DNA of 64,000 bases from Purpureocillium takamizusanense (taxonomy: Eukaryota > Ascomycota > Sordariomycetes > Hypocreales > Ophiocordycipitaceae): contig NC_063078.1 in assembly GCF_022605165.1 (NCBI RefSeq), forward strand, positions 620,001-684,000. The letters run 5' to 3'. Position 1 is the first letter of the stretch; the number at the start of each line of letters is the position of its first letter. The position numbers and the translations under genes are program-made. The notes under the pieces are model-generated. The model worked only from the letters and a program-made list of their open reading frames with translations, searched no databases and had not been told where the DNA came from. This document shows positions 11,223 through 23,600 of this stretch, piece after piece.

Positions 11223-12360
11223 CGCCTCGCCCTTGTGGTCCAATCGGCGGTGCGGGCCGCTCGCCGGGCGCGCGATGGCACCCGTAGTCAGAGTTGCTGT
11301 ACTGACGACAACGGTGGCGTTGATGCTGGATGCTATTGCGACGTAAAGCTCCAAGCTCCTAGAGGGGCGCGTCTGGGCAGTGGGGAAGTGGGAGGCCGCC
11401 AGCGGGTCGTTGGAACTTGGGCTCCTCGCAGGGCCGAGGGCGCGGCTGCGAGAGGCGTCGCGAGAACGAAATTCCTTAAATGCCACTCCAATGCCTCATG
11501 AGAACACCATGATGGGGTTTGTAGAGGATGGAGAAGAGAGGGTGGCGGCGTGATAGGGAATCTGGCAGTTGACCGCGAGCCACAGGTTTGCTCGGCGAGG
11601 AGGCGCAGTCAGCATGGTGACGGATGTGTGTGCGGCTGGAGCCGGGCTGCGTAGGTACCTGGGTACCTCTGGTACGTACCTACTTCGTACTGGCGGTCGA
11701 GTCCTGCACCCCATGCTGTCAGCGCAGGTACGAGTACTTGTATCAGTGGGGAAGGCGCACACCGCACGGGAGAGAGCTTTTTCGTCAAGAAGTACCCATA
11801 CTCGACGTGCATCTCGCTGGCGCCGCCTGGACCCGTGCACGCATTCCCGGGCCACAGCTGGGGGATGCAGATATAAGGTACCTACTAACGTTATAAGGTA
11901 CTACTGACCTAAGCACGAAAGTCAGCCGATCAATGCGTCAAACCGGCTTCAGGTACAAAGTTTCTTTACAGGGTTCCAGCGTCCGCCCCGGACTATGGCT
12001 GGGCTCTCACCCGAGCGATTGGCGGAGACACCGCTTATAGTGATTACTTGCAGTCTTATGAGTCGCCTGCTAATGGCAGGGCCCCCAGATTCGCGAAAAC
12101 CAGACATCACTGCGATGTACTTCGTACCCTCAAGCGTCTTCGCACCCCTGAAACCACGCCGCCTGTATCAACTACGTAGCCCCTGGATCCCTCAAGATAC
12201 GCGGCGTCCCAACAGATACATGCATCAAGGGCTGTGCATGTTTCGTACCCCGCGATACGACTGGGCCGTGATCTGTGGGCTTCCTGCGTTGGTTCTAAAG
12301 GCATTCATCTACCCTAATACGTACGAAGTAACTACCTTCTCACGCCGGGGGGGTTTTCTG
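11223..12360. other. Gene-free region with palindromic GGTACC-type motifs
   Basis: Upstream flank of the zinc-finger gene. Between 11651 and 11890 the octamer AGGTACCT occurs at 11653 and 11877, with further GGTACC/GGTACGTACC variants. No coding frame has convincing content. Confidence 0.5.
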
Positions 12361-12860
12361 AGAGCGATTGGGTGATCGTTTTGATACCTACAATCATTTT
12401 AGCGCCAACGTCGATAGTATAGATCTCACATAGTAAAAATGATCGTACGATAAACATAATAAAGAGCTCAATAATTAATGCAATCTCGCGATAAAAACGA
12501 GGTAAGAAAAACCGATCTTCGTCTAATAATAAAGAAGAGCTTAATTACGATCTCTAGAAAGGAAAACGATCATAGCAAATAGGACCAAAAGGAAAGGCTC
12601 CGAACGAGGCACGAGCGCAAGCATAAGCGTAAGCGCGGGCGCCAGCAAGCAAGTAAGAGTCACGCAATAATATAATAAACAAGAGTCACAAGCACGGTTC
12701 GAATAGTCTACGGTTATGGTCACGGTCTACGGCTTACGAGAGTCATGGCAGCAATAAAATACTCAGGGCAATCAAAATACTCGTAGCAATTAAATAGCCT
12801 TTATAATGAGATAGTCATAGCAATAAAATAGCCGCTGTCTTCATGTTAGTCTCAGAAACT
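12361..12860. repeat. AT-rich decayed block with short imperfect repeats
   Basis: About 500 bp markedly richer in A and T than the rest of the window. It has repeated variants of GCAATAAAATA (12750-12830) and AAGCRTAAGCG-like elements (12610-12650). No gene is seen. Composition and repetition suggest a degraded, possibly RIP-altered, transposon remnant. I could not identify its origin. Confidence 0.45.
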
Positions 12861-13100
12861 ACGAAATCATCTTGCCCGACGATGACCCTCATAAACACTA
12901 GAAACGGTCACCTACCCCCTCTCAAACCCCCCCCCAGGCTCGTAGGTACCTACTGGAGGTATGGTTGGGCTGTCGGCAGCTGAAGTGTTGTCGCAGCAGT
13001 CCCGCTTATCATTGCCATCCAGCCCTCTCTTTCGTTTCCCGGAAGACAGCTCAAGCGAGCAGCTGTTGGCTTCGCTTTTGACTGGCAGCACAGACTGGCA

Positions 13101-13640
13101 TCATTTTGAATTCTGACCCTTGATTGCGAAAACATTGTCTGTCAAAACTTCACTGATTTCCCCGCCACAAGGAACACAACGATCCAGAATCCGGATTCGG
13201 TTCAAAACCCTTGCCGCAGCCACATCGTACTGTGTCATATCACACATGGCCTGGCTCATCTCATCCAAGACAAGTTCGCCTTCCATTCGTCATGTTCCCG
13301 TCTGCTCGTTAAAGCGAGATGACACGTCTGCTTTGCACAGCATCTTCCCATATCTGGGACAAGTACCGTGTTTTGTAATTCGCCCCGCGAATATGTCTCA
13401 TTGTCATGCGGTGGTGCATGACAACGATCTCGGCCTGTCTGGCTCTAGTGATGGCGACGTTGAGTCGCTGTGGATCGTCCATGAAACCAGCAGTGGTTGT
13501 TCGCACCATGTCGAGAAGAACAAGATCCGCCTGATTTCCCTGTGCCTTGTCTACTGTCAGGAACCCAACCCTATCAGAGCCAGCCGTTTGCCATTCCATT
13601 GACTTCCGGCAACAATAGAACCTACTTTACTCCGTTTGCA
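13101..13640 (-). pseudogene. Relic of a superfamily-1 (Upf1/Dna2-like) helicase C-terminus
   Basis: Minus-strand sequence 13630-13309 encodes a recognisable helicase C-terminal end: GFLTVDKAQGNQADLVLLD (motif V region) and RLNVAITRARQAEIVVMH (motif VI). It ends QIWEDAVQSRRVISL and a stop. Upstream in the same frame a TAA appears near 13630. Further upstream (13800-14010) scattered fragments such as YLEGDYVLRGGLRQ occur among stops. There is no Walker A or DEXX region. It is therefore a truncated, multiply interrupted relic. It lies between an AT-rich block and the methyltransferase gene. Confidence 0.7.
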
Positions 13641-14067
13641 TCAGCCCAAGCATTTGACGGTGCTGAGTTCCCAGGTCACCCTTGGCCACGTCCCTTGGTC
13701 TACGCAATCTGCTTGTTTACTCAAGCTTGCTCTCAGCTCAGGGAACATCCTTTATGCTTGCTACCGTATCGTACGGGACCTAGCTATCCTCTAGCTTTCC
13801 TTCGGAATCTCGCCAGCACCGCTCACCGGCAAAAGTGCTGAGTATCTGCCGCAATCCACCACGCAGCACATAATCTCCTTCCAGATATACACAACGAGCC
13901 CTACAGACATCGGCAGGCACCGGTACCTCCAACCTCTATAGCATCGCGAAACATTCTTTGGAGTACTGCACGGCCTTGGAGTTCCCCCTCCAGTGCTCCA
14001 TGCATCAAACAAATCTCCCTAGCTCGTTGCCAGAGCGTCGGCAAACACAATGCAAAGAAACCGCCGG

Positions 14068-16071
14068 TCAAACCGTCAAGTCTATGACTTCACGACACTC
14101 CACAAAGTCATCCCTCGTGAGGTCAACAATATCCTCGTCAATTTCCATGGTGTTATCCACAGCCGGCCGCGGACATTCACCAATAGGCATGGCGGCCCGA
14201 TCAACGCTCCAATCGTTTTCATTGTCGCTAAAGATCCCGTTTTCCCGTGAACTTTGGCGTGGTTCAAAGCCATCCTGTTTCAAAAGCCAATCCTGTATGT
14301 GTTGGTACAATACGGCAACAGTGTTGGGTGGGAACGCGTTTCCAATTTGTCTCCGGATGCTGGTCTTGTTACCAGCAAAGTAATGGTGCCTGGGGAAGCC
14401 TTGAAGGCAAGCATACTCTCGAAGGGAGAGTTCCCGATGGCCGTCTGGGTGGTAAAAGTCTCCGGATCCTGTGGTGATTGTACCGGCAAGGCGATCATTA
14501 GGAATTCGCGGCCGTGGTGGGTTGAAATGCCGAATGTGGTGAAGGTCGTGCAAGCTATCTGTGTTTCTGATGCCTCTGATTGCCTGCCGAACTGTCGTGA
14601 AGGGTTGGAGACCACCTCCACCTCTCTCAGAGTGTGTAGGCTCTGGGAAAGGAGGCAGAGCTTCTCCAGGAGCAGCGGCAATAACCACCAGCCGCTTTCT
14701 GTCTTGCGCCGAGCCCCAAGTGCACAGACGAACGACCTTCCATCGCACGGAATACCCAAATTGTGTAAAGTCTCCGATGAGACACCGAAGGTATTGATGG
14801 TGTTTGTCGTGGGTAATGCCAAAGGTCTGTTCGACCGTAATGATCCGAGGCCGGGTCTTGTTGATCAACTCGTTGCACCCAAACAGGGCGAATATGTTGT
14901 CGTCGTCGTGGACTGACTGTTGCGTGTGTGCCGGGGAAAAATATTGGCATGGAGGAGACAAGTGCAAAACATCCACTCGGATTCGTTCCTCCTGCGTCGA
15001 CTGGATAAACTGGTCCACAGACATCTCGTACAAGAGAGTCTCTGGAAAATTCTCTTGGTATGTCTCCCACACGTCGGGAGATTTGTCAACAGCGTACAAG
15101 ACCTTGAGCCCGACTATCTGAGCGCCGCGAGATACGCCACCAGCCCCTGAGAAGGCGTCAAATAAGGTGTACTTTCGTGACGCTCTGCAAGAGCTGGCCG
15201 ATAGTTCACTGGCGTCGTTTTCAAGGTCAACAATGGCGCTAGGGCAAGCGTAGGGTGTCTGCGTGTCGTCCCACGAGCCGCCTCTAGTTCGCCCTCCGCG
15301 CCACCTGTTGCAGAGAGTTTCCTCTGATAGCTTGTATCGAGGGTCAGGAACATCAGCAGAAGGTAGCCGTTCGAGAACTTCCTCCTCTGGCTTGCTCCGG
15401 CGACCGTGCGAAATCGAAATGACTTTCAAGGCCCAGCGACATATGAGCAATCCACATTCTTCGTTCCGTCTTCGAGATCGCCCCATAGTCCCGGTCGACG
15501 GCATTGCTATCTCATTGGAAGAATTATCGGGGTATATCGCATTGGTGAAGATGAGATGACGCTTCCGGATGGCGTCGTGGTGGTAGACGTCAAAAAACAG
15601 AGGTGCATCTTCCAACCGTTCCTGGCTGCATTGCTTAAAGTGAAGGAGCTTGCACACTTCATTCGACTTCTTGGGAAGTTTGCCTAACATGTTCCGCGTG
15701 CGCGAAAATGGTATACCGCGAAGGATCACGTCCCCGTTTTGATGCCCAACCACGATTTTGATTTGTAGGAACTCGACAGGGTGCAGGCCCAGCGAGCAGT
15801 TGGAAACTTCGACAACATCGCCGGCTCGGAATACCTGGCCCTTGACTCGGACTTGGTTAAGGCGATCCTCCCCGCTCCGTAGAATATTCAGCGTTTGTGT
15901 ATGTTCGCCTGTGAGGTCGATGATTTCTCCGGTGAAAATTGCTCCGGGGTCAAGTTCGATTGGGTTATCGAAACCGTTGCCAGCCAAGGTAACACTTGAT
16001 GCAGTGCTCAGTGACCTCTCGCGCGCGAGGCGGCTAGACGAACGTCTCTGCCGAGAGTGAGGAGACGGCAT
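14068..16071 (-). CDS. rid: C5-cytosine DNA methyltransferase, RID/Masc1 type
   Basis: Probable homologue of Neurospora RID / Ascobolus Masc1, required for repeat-induced point mutation or methylation of duplicated DNA in the sexual cycle. Single frame, 667 residues from ATG 16071 (MPSPHSRQRRSS). The N-terminal region resembles a BAH-like domain (about 80-190, FRAGDVVEVSNCSLGLHP). Catalytic motifs in order: I FDAFSGAGGVSRG at 303-315, IV LSPPCQ with nucleophile Cys375, and VI as EQT at 414-416 instead of the usual ENV, a RID/Masc1 hallmark. VIII QDRKRL follows at 456-461, IX RELSLREYACLQGFP near 546 and X IGNAFPPN at 576-583. All key residues are present. An extra 5' exon upstream of 16071 is possible, because the frame 16252-16034 looks partly coding. 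Confidence 0.88.
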   Translation of the reverse strand: MPSPHSRQRRSSSRLARERSLSTASSVTLAGNGFDNPIELDPGAIFTGEIIDLTGEHTQTLNILRSGEDRLNQVRVKGQVFRAGDVVEVSNCSLGLHPVEFLQIKIVVGHQNGDVILRGIPFSRTRNMLGKLPKKSNEVCKLLHFKQCSQERLEDAPLFFDVYHHDAIRKRHLIFTNAIYPDNSSNEIAMPSTGTMGRSRRRNEECGLLICRWALKVISISHGRRSKPEEEVLERLPSADVPDPRYKLSEETLCNRWRGGRTRGGSWDDTQTPYACPSAIVDLENDASELSASSCRASRKYTLFDAFSGAGGVSRGAQIVGLKVLYAVDKSPDVWETYQENFPETLLYEMSVDQFIQSTQEERIRVDVLHLSPPCQYFSPAHTQQSVHDDDNIFALFGCNELINKTRPRIITVEQTFGITHDKHHQYLRCLIGDFTQFGYSVRWKVVRLCTWGSAQDRKRLVVIAAAPGEALPPFPEPTHSERGGGGLQPFTTVRQAIRGIRNTDSLHDLHHIRHFNPPRPRIPNDRLAGTITTGSGDFYHPDGHRELSLREYACLQGFPRHHYFAGNKTSIRRQIGNAFPPNTVAVLYQHIQDWLLKQDGFEPRQSSRENGIFSDNENDWSVDRAAMPIGECPRPAVDNTMEIDEDIVDLTRDDFVECREVIDLTV

Positions 16072-17618
16072 CTTGGAGCTCTCTGAAGTCAAGTTCCATC
16101 GGAAGGCCCATCTGAGTGACTTGAAATGTCAGATTTTCGTCAGCCGGAGTTTGGAAAAGGATGTCGCTTGGAGACGTGGCAACAGTCCGTTCGAACTGCG
16201 CGTCGACAACAGGAAAGTTGCGAGCGAGTGCAAGTACGTCTGGGCCGAGCAAGGCTGACGAATGCTATTGTGCCGGTGATGAGACGAGTGCCTCGCAAAC
16301 GGAGTACTCGGAGAGAATTCACTTTTGCAACGTCTGGGCGTAGGAGGTGGAGAGGTGCGGTAGGAGTGTAGAACGCAGAACCACCTATGAATGGGTGCTG
16401 GAGCGTTGCGCAAATGTGCCATTCACGAATTCGTTCTACGCAGACGAAGTGGCTGCCAGCTGCCAATGCTTGTGAAGGGCAACCTGGTCGTTGACTAGAG
16501 AACACGAGGATCGGAGGTCGAGCATCCCTGCTCGCGCACAGTGGCCGGGAGATGTTGGCTGCGGCTGTCATTGCACAATCTATGAACAGGCACCGTAGGG
16601 AACATAAGCAAGGCATGACACTTTATTAGATTGCGTGAGAATGCCCAAGGAGACTTAACGCAGAGCTCTGGTATGCCTGCCAGCCCTGATTCACTGTAGA
16701 AGGCCAACGGGCCAGGGAACCGGTGGCCCGGCGACTGGCTACACTGGTGAGCGGTCCGAGAACTCTCCAAATAATAGTCAGCCCGTCTTGGAGAACAAAC
16801 GAAGAATCCTGGTGAGCCATCTCGCGATAGAAGTCCTGGGTCAGTCTTTTCTTGCGGACTGCTTCATTCAGTCGCCAACACCCCGTCAATCCATCGTTGG
16901 CCTGCGGAGAGACCGTCTGGAAGTTGGCTTCTGGGTGTTTGACACTCGGCGATATTCGTTGCCACGTGATCCCATTGCACGTATATTCTGACGCACCAGC
17001 TGGTGACTGCTGTGTTTGAAGCACTTCGTCGTCGAAGTTGGCGGTCGCAGTTCGATCACGGCCGAAACATCTCCCGATACCCGGTGCAAGTGTGGGTGCA
17101 CGGACCAGCACATCGACCCGCCGCCAGCACCAATTTTAGTGCAAGCGAATCATCAGTGCTGCACGCGCCTGGATGGACTTTACGCGTTACCATCTTCGAA
17201 ACCACATGCACCTTCACGGGTCTTTCTTTGTTCCCTTGTTGCGTGCGATCCTGTCGCGAACTGCGGCAGAAACACAGCTAGCTTTCTGACCGCTTTTTAG
17301 GTAAGAAGCCTGCCGTTGATTTGCCTCTGGCTCGTCCTCGCATGTCGGATCCGCCCTCGTCGCTCTGCACTGTTCGACCTCGCTTTCGTCGGATTCTCTT
17401 CCCTTGCTAACCCGACCCTTGTAGTTTTCTGCGCGCTGCCTTTGTTCTTGCACTTCGAGATCCTTCGTACTACACCCGGATCCTTTGTCTCGACAGCACA
17501 TCCTCGCAACTGACCAACACAGACCGCCGGCTGGGCTGGCTCTCGCGAGGTCTTCTGGCCGTTGGTCGCCATCAGAGCTCGCGACAGGAGTTATGCTCCG
17601 CGAGACTGAAGCAGAGCG
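16072..17618. promoter_or_regulatory. Divergent intergenic region, rid / SEN1
   Basis: 1.5 kb that must contain the promoters of rid (minus) and SEN1 (plus). A 161-codon minus-strand frame at 17111-16626 lacks an ATG start and has no family resemblance. A pyrimidine-rich stretch at 17210-17480 precedes SEN1, typical of fungal 5' leaders. A first exon of rid could lie within 16250-16420, unproven. Confidence 0.5.
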
Positions 17619-20600
17619 ATGGCGGAATACAATGAGGATTTAGCAAAATGGTTTGAGGAGCTTCAGAAGATCCCGTCCGAACACCATCTGCTCTGTCCCA
17701 AGGTCGGCCCCGACGATGACGAGGATTACAAAACGCTCGACGACCCCGAGTCCCATATCACGGTCGATGAGAAGAAACGCAGGATTGAGGATGGAGAGCG
17801 GCGAGTGGAGATAACCTACTGGAACAGCCTCATCTTCGGTTTTGAGAAGAAAGACGCTGGCCAGTGGCTGAGCGAGTTCACAGCTCGATTGGAGTCATGC
17901 CTAAAGGAATGCCCTGCTTGCGTCCTGAACTGGCACATGAAGCGCAAGGCCCATCTTCAGATGTTTGCTGAGTAAGTGCCCAATCATGAACTCAAGTCCG
18001 CGGCTGACGATGCGTAGGCGATGGAACGAAGAGTCCATGGCACATATCGAATACCTGCTGGACAAACTCGACGTGGCGCGAATCGAGCACAATATCCAGT
18101 GGGCCAAAGCATTCATCGAAAAGATCGAAGCCAGTGGAGCTGTGTTCAAGAAGACTCAGTTTGGCTCTCATTTGTCAGAGGTCTTCATCACCGTCTATGA
18201 AGGGCTATGCTGTGTCACCTACATTGGACTGCCCGAACAGCGTTCGGCTTTTCAGTACGTCTTTATGCGATTGCAAGGCAAGACCCCCCTGAAGCTGGGC
18301 TCCAAGGACCCTCTTCCGGGTATGACGTACTTTCTCTTCGACATGAAGGTTGAGGACCGCCTCAAGTGGGCGTATGAAAACTGGAAAGCGGTTGACAGCG
18401 CGTCGTTGACTGAGGAGCAATTCGACTGGGCCGTCAGTGGTGGCCTGATCAAGGCAATAGATGACATCAGCCGCAAGGATCTTTTCCAGGCGACCGTGGA
18501 AGACTATCTGGACATTGAGCGATTTTGGTCCGGCTTTGAGTGTATACTTCGAACTCTTAACGACGACTTGATTCTCAGCCGGCTCCGGAGCCTCGAAGTA
18601 CGCCCCGGCAATCCAGACATCTATGACTTGCTGTTTCGGCATATCCAATCCTGTCGCTCGGAAGGTGTCCTTGTGGCTACTATTCGGATACTCACCTCAT
18701 TGTTGAGACAGTCTCCTAAGGCATTCTGGGACGCGGTGGGGGACGCGAAGCCCAATGTCATTGCAGACTTGATATTCAGCAGCCCCGTCTACAAAGCCCT
18801 GCTCCGTCAATCGTTGGAGAGTTGCTGGGGCGGTAACGACCCGGAGAATCCCGTTCCATTTCCTATCTCGTGGATATCTCCGTGGCTTCAGTCTTTGCGC
18901 CGAGATCACAGGTTTGACGCTTGTGAGGTATTGATGCACACACTGTTCAAGAACCTCGCAAAGGATGAGAGCATTGGCGAACCGGGTCATGCAGCATGCG
19001 TTCGTGCCGGTTTCGATGCCCTTACTTTGACACTCAACTCCTTTCTTGAATCGAAGACCAGGATCACGGGCACCACACATCTATACGCCAGTTCTGCTTT
19101 CAATTTGGTCCTTCAAAATAAGGATCTCGTCCTCCAGAGTCTCAAGGCTCCCAAAGGGCAACACGAAGGTTGGACAACCTTGAAAGTTGCAGATGCAGCG
19201 AAGACTGTTCTCCACACAGCACGAAAGCTAGACATGAAGATGCTGTTCGACGAATTCCACGCCATTCATGAGGGGCAAGCGGTCCAGACCACCGTTCCGC
19301 GGGATTCTGGAGCTTTTTGGGAGAGCCATGTGGAGATCTTCGACATGTCATCGAATCAAGCTGTTCTTGCGAAGGCGATTCTCTCTTGTTTGGAGCCATT
19401 GGTGTCGATCGAGGACATTCGCCCCGAGAAAACCAAGAAACTGAGTGGTCCCGGCCTGCATTTCAACAAGACTTTAAAGAGTGTCACCGACGTAATTGTC
19501 CGTATTCTGGGTCGGATCTCCGAATTAGACACCCCAGGACTTCAGACGCTCTTTGAGGACCGACATCCCGTCCAAACCATCGTCGGCTTATCAGTTCACG
19601 ACCATTCTGACTTGGGAGAAGCCTCCATGGAGGTCTTGAAAAGCTGGACCGGCGAGCTTTCTCGAGACTCAGCGCTGCAGCACATGGCCCAACAGCATGC
19701 GGAGCAAACCCTGTCATCCATCATCTGGACCATGGAACGGGTCGTTCGGCCGCCATTTCCTTGGGACCCTATCCGTCCGCTCCTGAATGCCAGCCACAAT
19801 GTTTTACAAGGACTCGCAAATCCGTCTTCCGGGCTCCTCCGCCAGACGACTCTTGACTCCAGGATGAGTGCCATGTTACTCCGCTGGTGGACTGAGCAGT
19901 GGCGTTTCGTCTCCAAATGTTGTCTTAACATCGAAGGCTGGTCGATGGCTATCGACAACAAAACAATGACAGAGTTCTGTCGAGACATCATGGAGCTTGC
20001 TGAGGCTCTCATCAAGGAGGATGGCCTCCTTACCTCAGCCACCGCGGGGAGTAGGGGCCAGGCGGAAGCAATGGTGAGTATACTGCGGCCGGCGAAGGAC
20101 AACTTCCGAGGTATGGAGAACATGATCCGCCTCAAGGACCTGTATCTCGTAGACACGACTGTTCGTGTCTTGCGCCAGATCCTCACGCGCCTCCGTGAGA
20201 ACGGTCTAGAGATCAATGCAGCATCGCGGAAGCTGATCATGGACGCTTGCATCCCAACAAGCGTCCCGGGCCGTTACCTGAGGTCAACCAACTTGAACGA
20301 TCGCCAACGTGCGGAACTCCTACGGGCCCTTGGCCACGATGAGGAGGATGTTCAGATCGTTCAGATTGGCGTTGCAACTCGTGCTCCCAATCGCACACCG
20401 GAAATAGGTCATGAGAGATCGAAAAAGCAGAGCAAACTTGATGCCTGGTCAAAGTCTGCCGCCGCCGCCGGAGCGTCTTCTTCAACTGTGCAGCCTGGCA
20501 GAACCAACCGGTCAGACGTTCTCGAACTTAGCAAATCTCTTGAGAGCCCCGTCTTGAAGCAGATCGCCGCGCGCCAATCAAAGACGGCAGACAAGCCAAA

Positions 20601-23600
20601 GACGTTGGATGCTAAGGCCATCTCAGCGCTGAAAGAGAGCAGGCAGAGAGAAAAGGCAGAGAAGGCTCGTCGGGATGCTGAGGCGATCGCAAAGGCGAGA
20701 CGCCTCCGAGGAGAAACCGTGCCGGGTGAAGGATCTGGCATTCATGGCTTGAGTCTCACCGGAAAAGACCATTCAAGAAGTGAGATCATGGTCAACAGCT
20801 CCGACGAGGAGTCCAGCGCCGAGAGCGACGATTCGGATGCCGATACCCAGCTCGCTGCTCTTAGCACGGGTGGTGAGAAGAACCTCGACGAACATGAGAA
20901 GCGAAAGCTGCAGGCCTTGCGCGACAAGATTCGACGTCCCGTCAAGAAGATTCGACAACAGCGTTCTGTCAAAGAGATGAGAGCACGCTTGATCCCGCCC
21001 ATGGACAGATTGCACAACACAATTCTTGCGTGGGACATCTTCCATGAGGGTGGCGAACCTCCAAGTGGCCCCAAAGCGTCTGAGGTCGCTACAAAATATG
21101 CCAACCCAATGTCTTACCAGGAGACTTTCTTTCCACTATTAGCATCTGAGGCATGGCGAGCGTTCGTCACTGCGAAGGACGAGATAACTACTCCGCCTTT
21201 TGAGATGAAGACCGCAGGTCGTGCCAGCGTGGACAGCTTCTTGGAAGTCAGTTTCACGATGCCCATCGCGCAAAATCGAGAACGTGTCGTGTCAGAAGGC
21301 GACATTATCCTGGTCTCGGAGGACCGGAGTCCAATCAGAAACCCAGCAGCCAAGCATTGTCTGGCGCGAGTGCATCGTTTGACGTACAAGAAGGATGTCG
21401 TAGAGGTCCTTTATCGGGTTGCTTCTCACGCCAACCCTCTCTCGAAGGATCTCGTCAAGGAGAACGTCGTTTATGGAATCAAAATAACGAACATGACAAC
21501 CATTGAGAGAGAGTACGCTGCCTTGGAGAGTTTGCAGTATTATGACTTGATGGACGAGATTCTCAAAGCCGAGCCGTCACCTATTCTTCGTTACGGGGAT
21601 GAACGAATTTCCAATGCTATGGGGAACTGGGCACTCAATCGCGGTCAAGCCTTGGCTGTCCTAGGCGCGCACGAAAATGACGGCTTCACTCTCATTCAAG
21701 GGTATGTCGTCGCACACTACTGAGGCTCTAGTATCGAGGCGTTTGCTAATCTACCTTCAGACCACCAGGCACCGGTAAAACAAAGACAATTGTCGCCATG
21801 GTTGGCTCCCTTCTCTCGGAGCAGTTATCTCATCCAAACGCAGGCGTTCCTATCGGCAACCCCATGCGGCCTGCCAATGGTGTGAACACTAGTCGGTCAA
21901 AGAAATTGCTCGTATGCGCTCCCAGTAATGCCGCCGTGGACGAGCTAGTGCTACGGTTGAAAGCTGGTGTGACGACGATGAACGGAAAGACTCGCCACAT
22001 CAATGTCCTTCGTCTGGGTAAAAGCGAGCGGATAAACGCAGCCGTCAAGGACGTCACTCTCGACGAACTCGTGCGAGTTCGGCTCGAGGGTGATACTACC
22101 AAGGAAAAAGCAAAGGCCGACAGAGAAAAATTGCATGCCGATGCAGCAAGGATCAAGGAAGAATTGGGCCAGCTCCGGCCGCGACTGGAAGAAGCTCGAG
22201 AGCAGGAAGATCGGGCCGTTGCCAACAGTCTGTCACGAAAGTTTGACGAGCTCAAGAGCCAGCAGATCCAGATTGGAAAGCTTATCGACGCCGACAAGAA
22301 CAGTGGCAACTCGATTGCGCGAGAAATGGATGTTCGCCGCCGGCAGGTGCAGCAAGAAATCCTCAATTCGGCGCACGTGCTCTGTGCGACACTGAGCGGT
22401 AGTGGTCACGAGATGTTTCGCAATCTGGAGGTGGAGTTTGAGACCGTCATCATTGACGAAGCGGCCCAATGCGTGGAGCTGAGCGCCCTCATCCCTCTGA
22501 AGTATGGATGCTGCAAATGCATTCTCGTCGGCGACCCGAAGCAGCTGCCCCCAACCGTTCTGTCCCAGTCTGCAGCTCGGTTCGGCTACGACCAAAGTCT
22601 GTTCGTGCGAATGCAGCAGAACCATCCAAATTCGATCCATCTGCTGGACATGCAATATCGCATGCACCCCGAGATTAGCATGTTTCCCAGTAGGGAATTC
22701 TACGAGGGCCAGCTACGCGATGGACAGGACATGTTTCAGCTCCGTCAGAAACCTTGGCACGGCAGCGAGCTACTCGGACCATACCGCTTCTTCGACGTCG
22801 AGGGTGTCCAGGAGAAGGGGCACAGAGGCCAATCCCTCGTCAACATCAAAGAACTGGAGGTTGCAATGCAGCTCTACGATGCGTTTAGCAAGAAATACGC
22901 GGAATGTGACCTGCGCGGCAAGATAGGCATCATCACGCCCTATAAAGCACAGCTCTTCGAGCTCCAGAGGCGATTCCAGAAAAGGTTTGGCGACAACATC
23001 CTGGAGGCCATTGAATTCAACACAACGGATGCGTTCCAAGGTCGCGAATGCGAGATCATTATCTTTTCGTGTGTGCGTGCAAGCTCCACTGGTGGCATCG
23101 GCTTCATGACAGATATACGCCGTATGAATGTCGGTCTCACGCGAGCCAAATCATCGCTGTGGATTCTGGGAGACTCCCGGGCTCTCGTGCAGGGCGAGTT
23201 CTGGCGCAAGCTCATCGAGGATGCTCGCAGCCGGGACCGATATACTCGCGGCGATGTGTTGTCCACGCTTCGCCGGCCATTGGAGCAGGCCAAGCCAGGC
23301 AGCTTCGTCCCGGTTGCCCCGGTCGCCGTATCTAGAGAGATCGAGATGACAGGCGTCGTTCTGAACGATCCAAAACCGACCGCAGGCGTCATCCCAGGCG
23401 AGAGGCAGTTGGCAGGCAGTGGCGGGGCGAATGCCATGCATGAGCCAGGTACAGCGAACGTTCGATCAGGCTCCGGGCTTCCTGTTATACACAGTTCAGA
23501 TTCGACAACCAAGAAGAGACCGATCGACAATACAGCCCCTGGTGGACCGGGTCCGAAGCGGGTAAGTCGGCGGCAGTTGAGTAACGAGACGACCACTCGA

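Noticed and set aside
12685..12705. GGTTCGAATAG, resembling a tRNA B box
   Set aside because: It lacks the final CC of the B-box consensus, and no A box or cloverleaf arms pair around it.
16626..17111. 161-codon minus-strand frame between rid and SEN1
   Set aside because: Begins with GTG, has no ATG near its start and no family resemblance.
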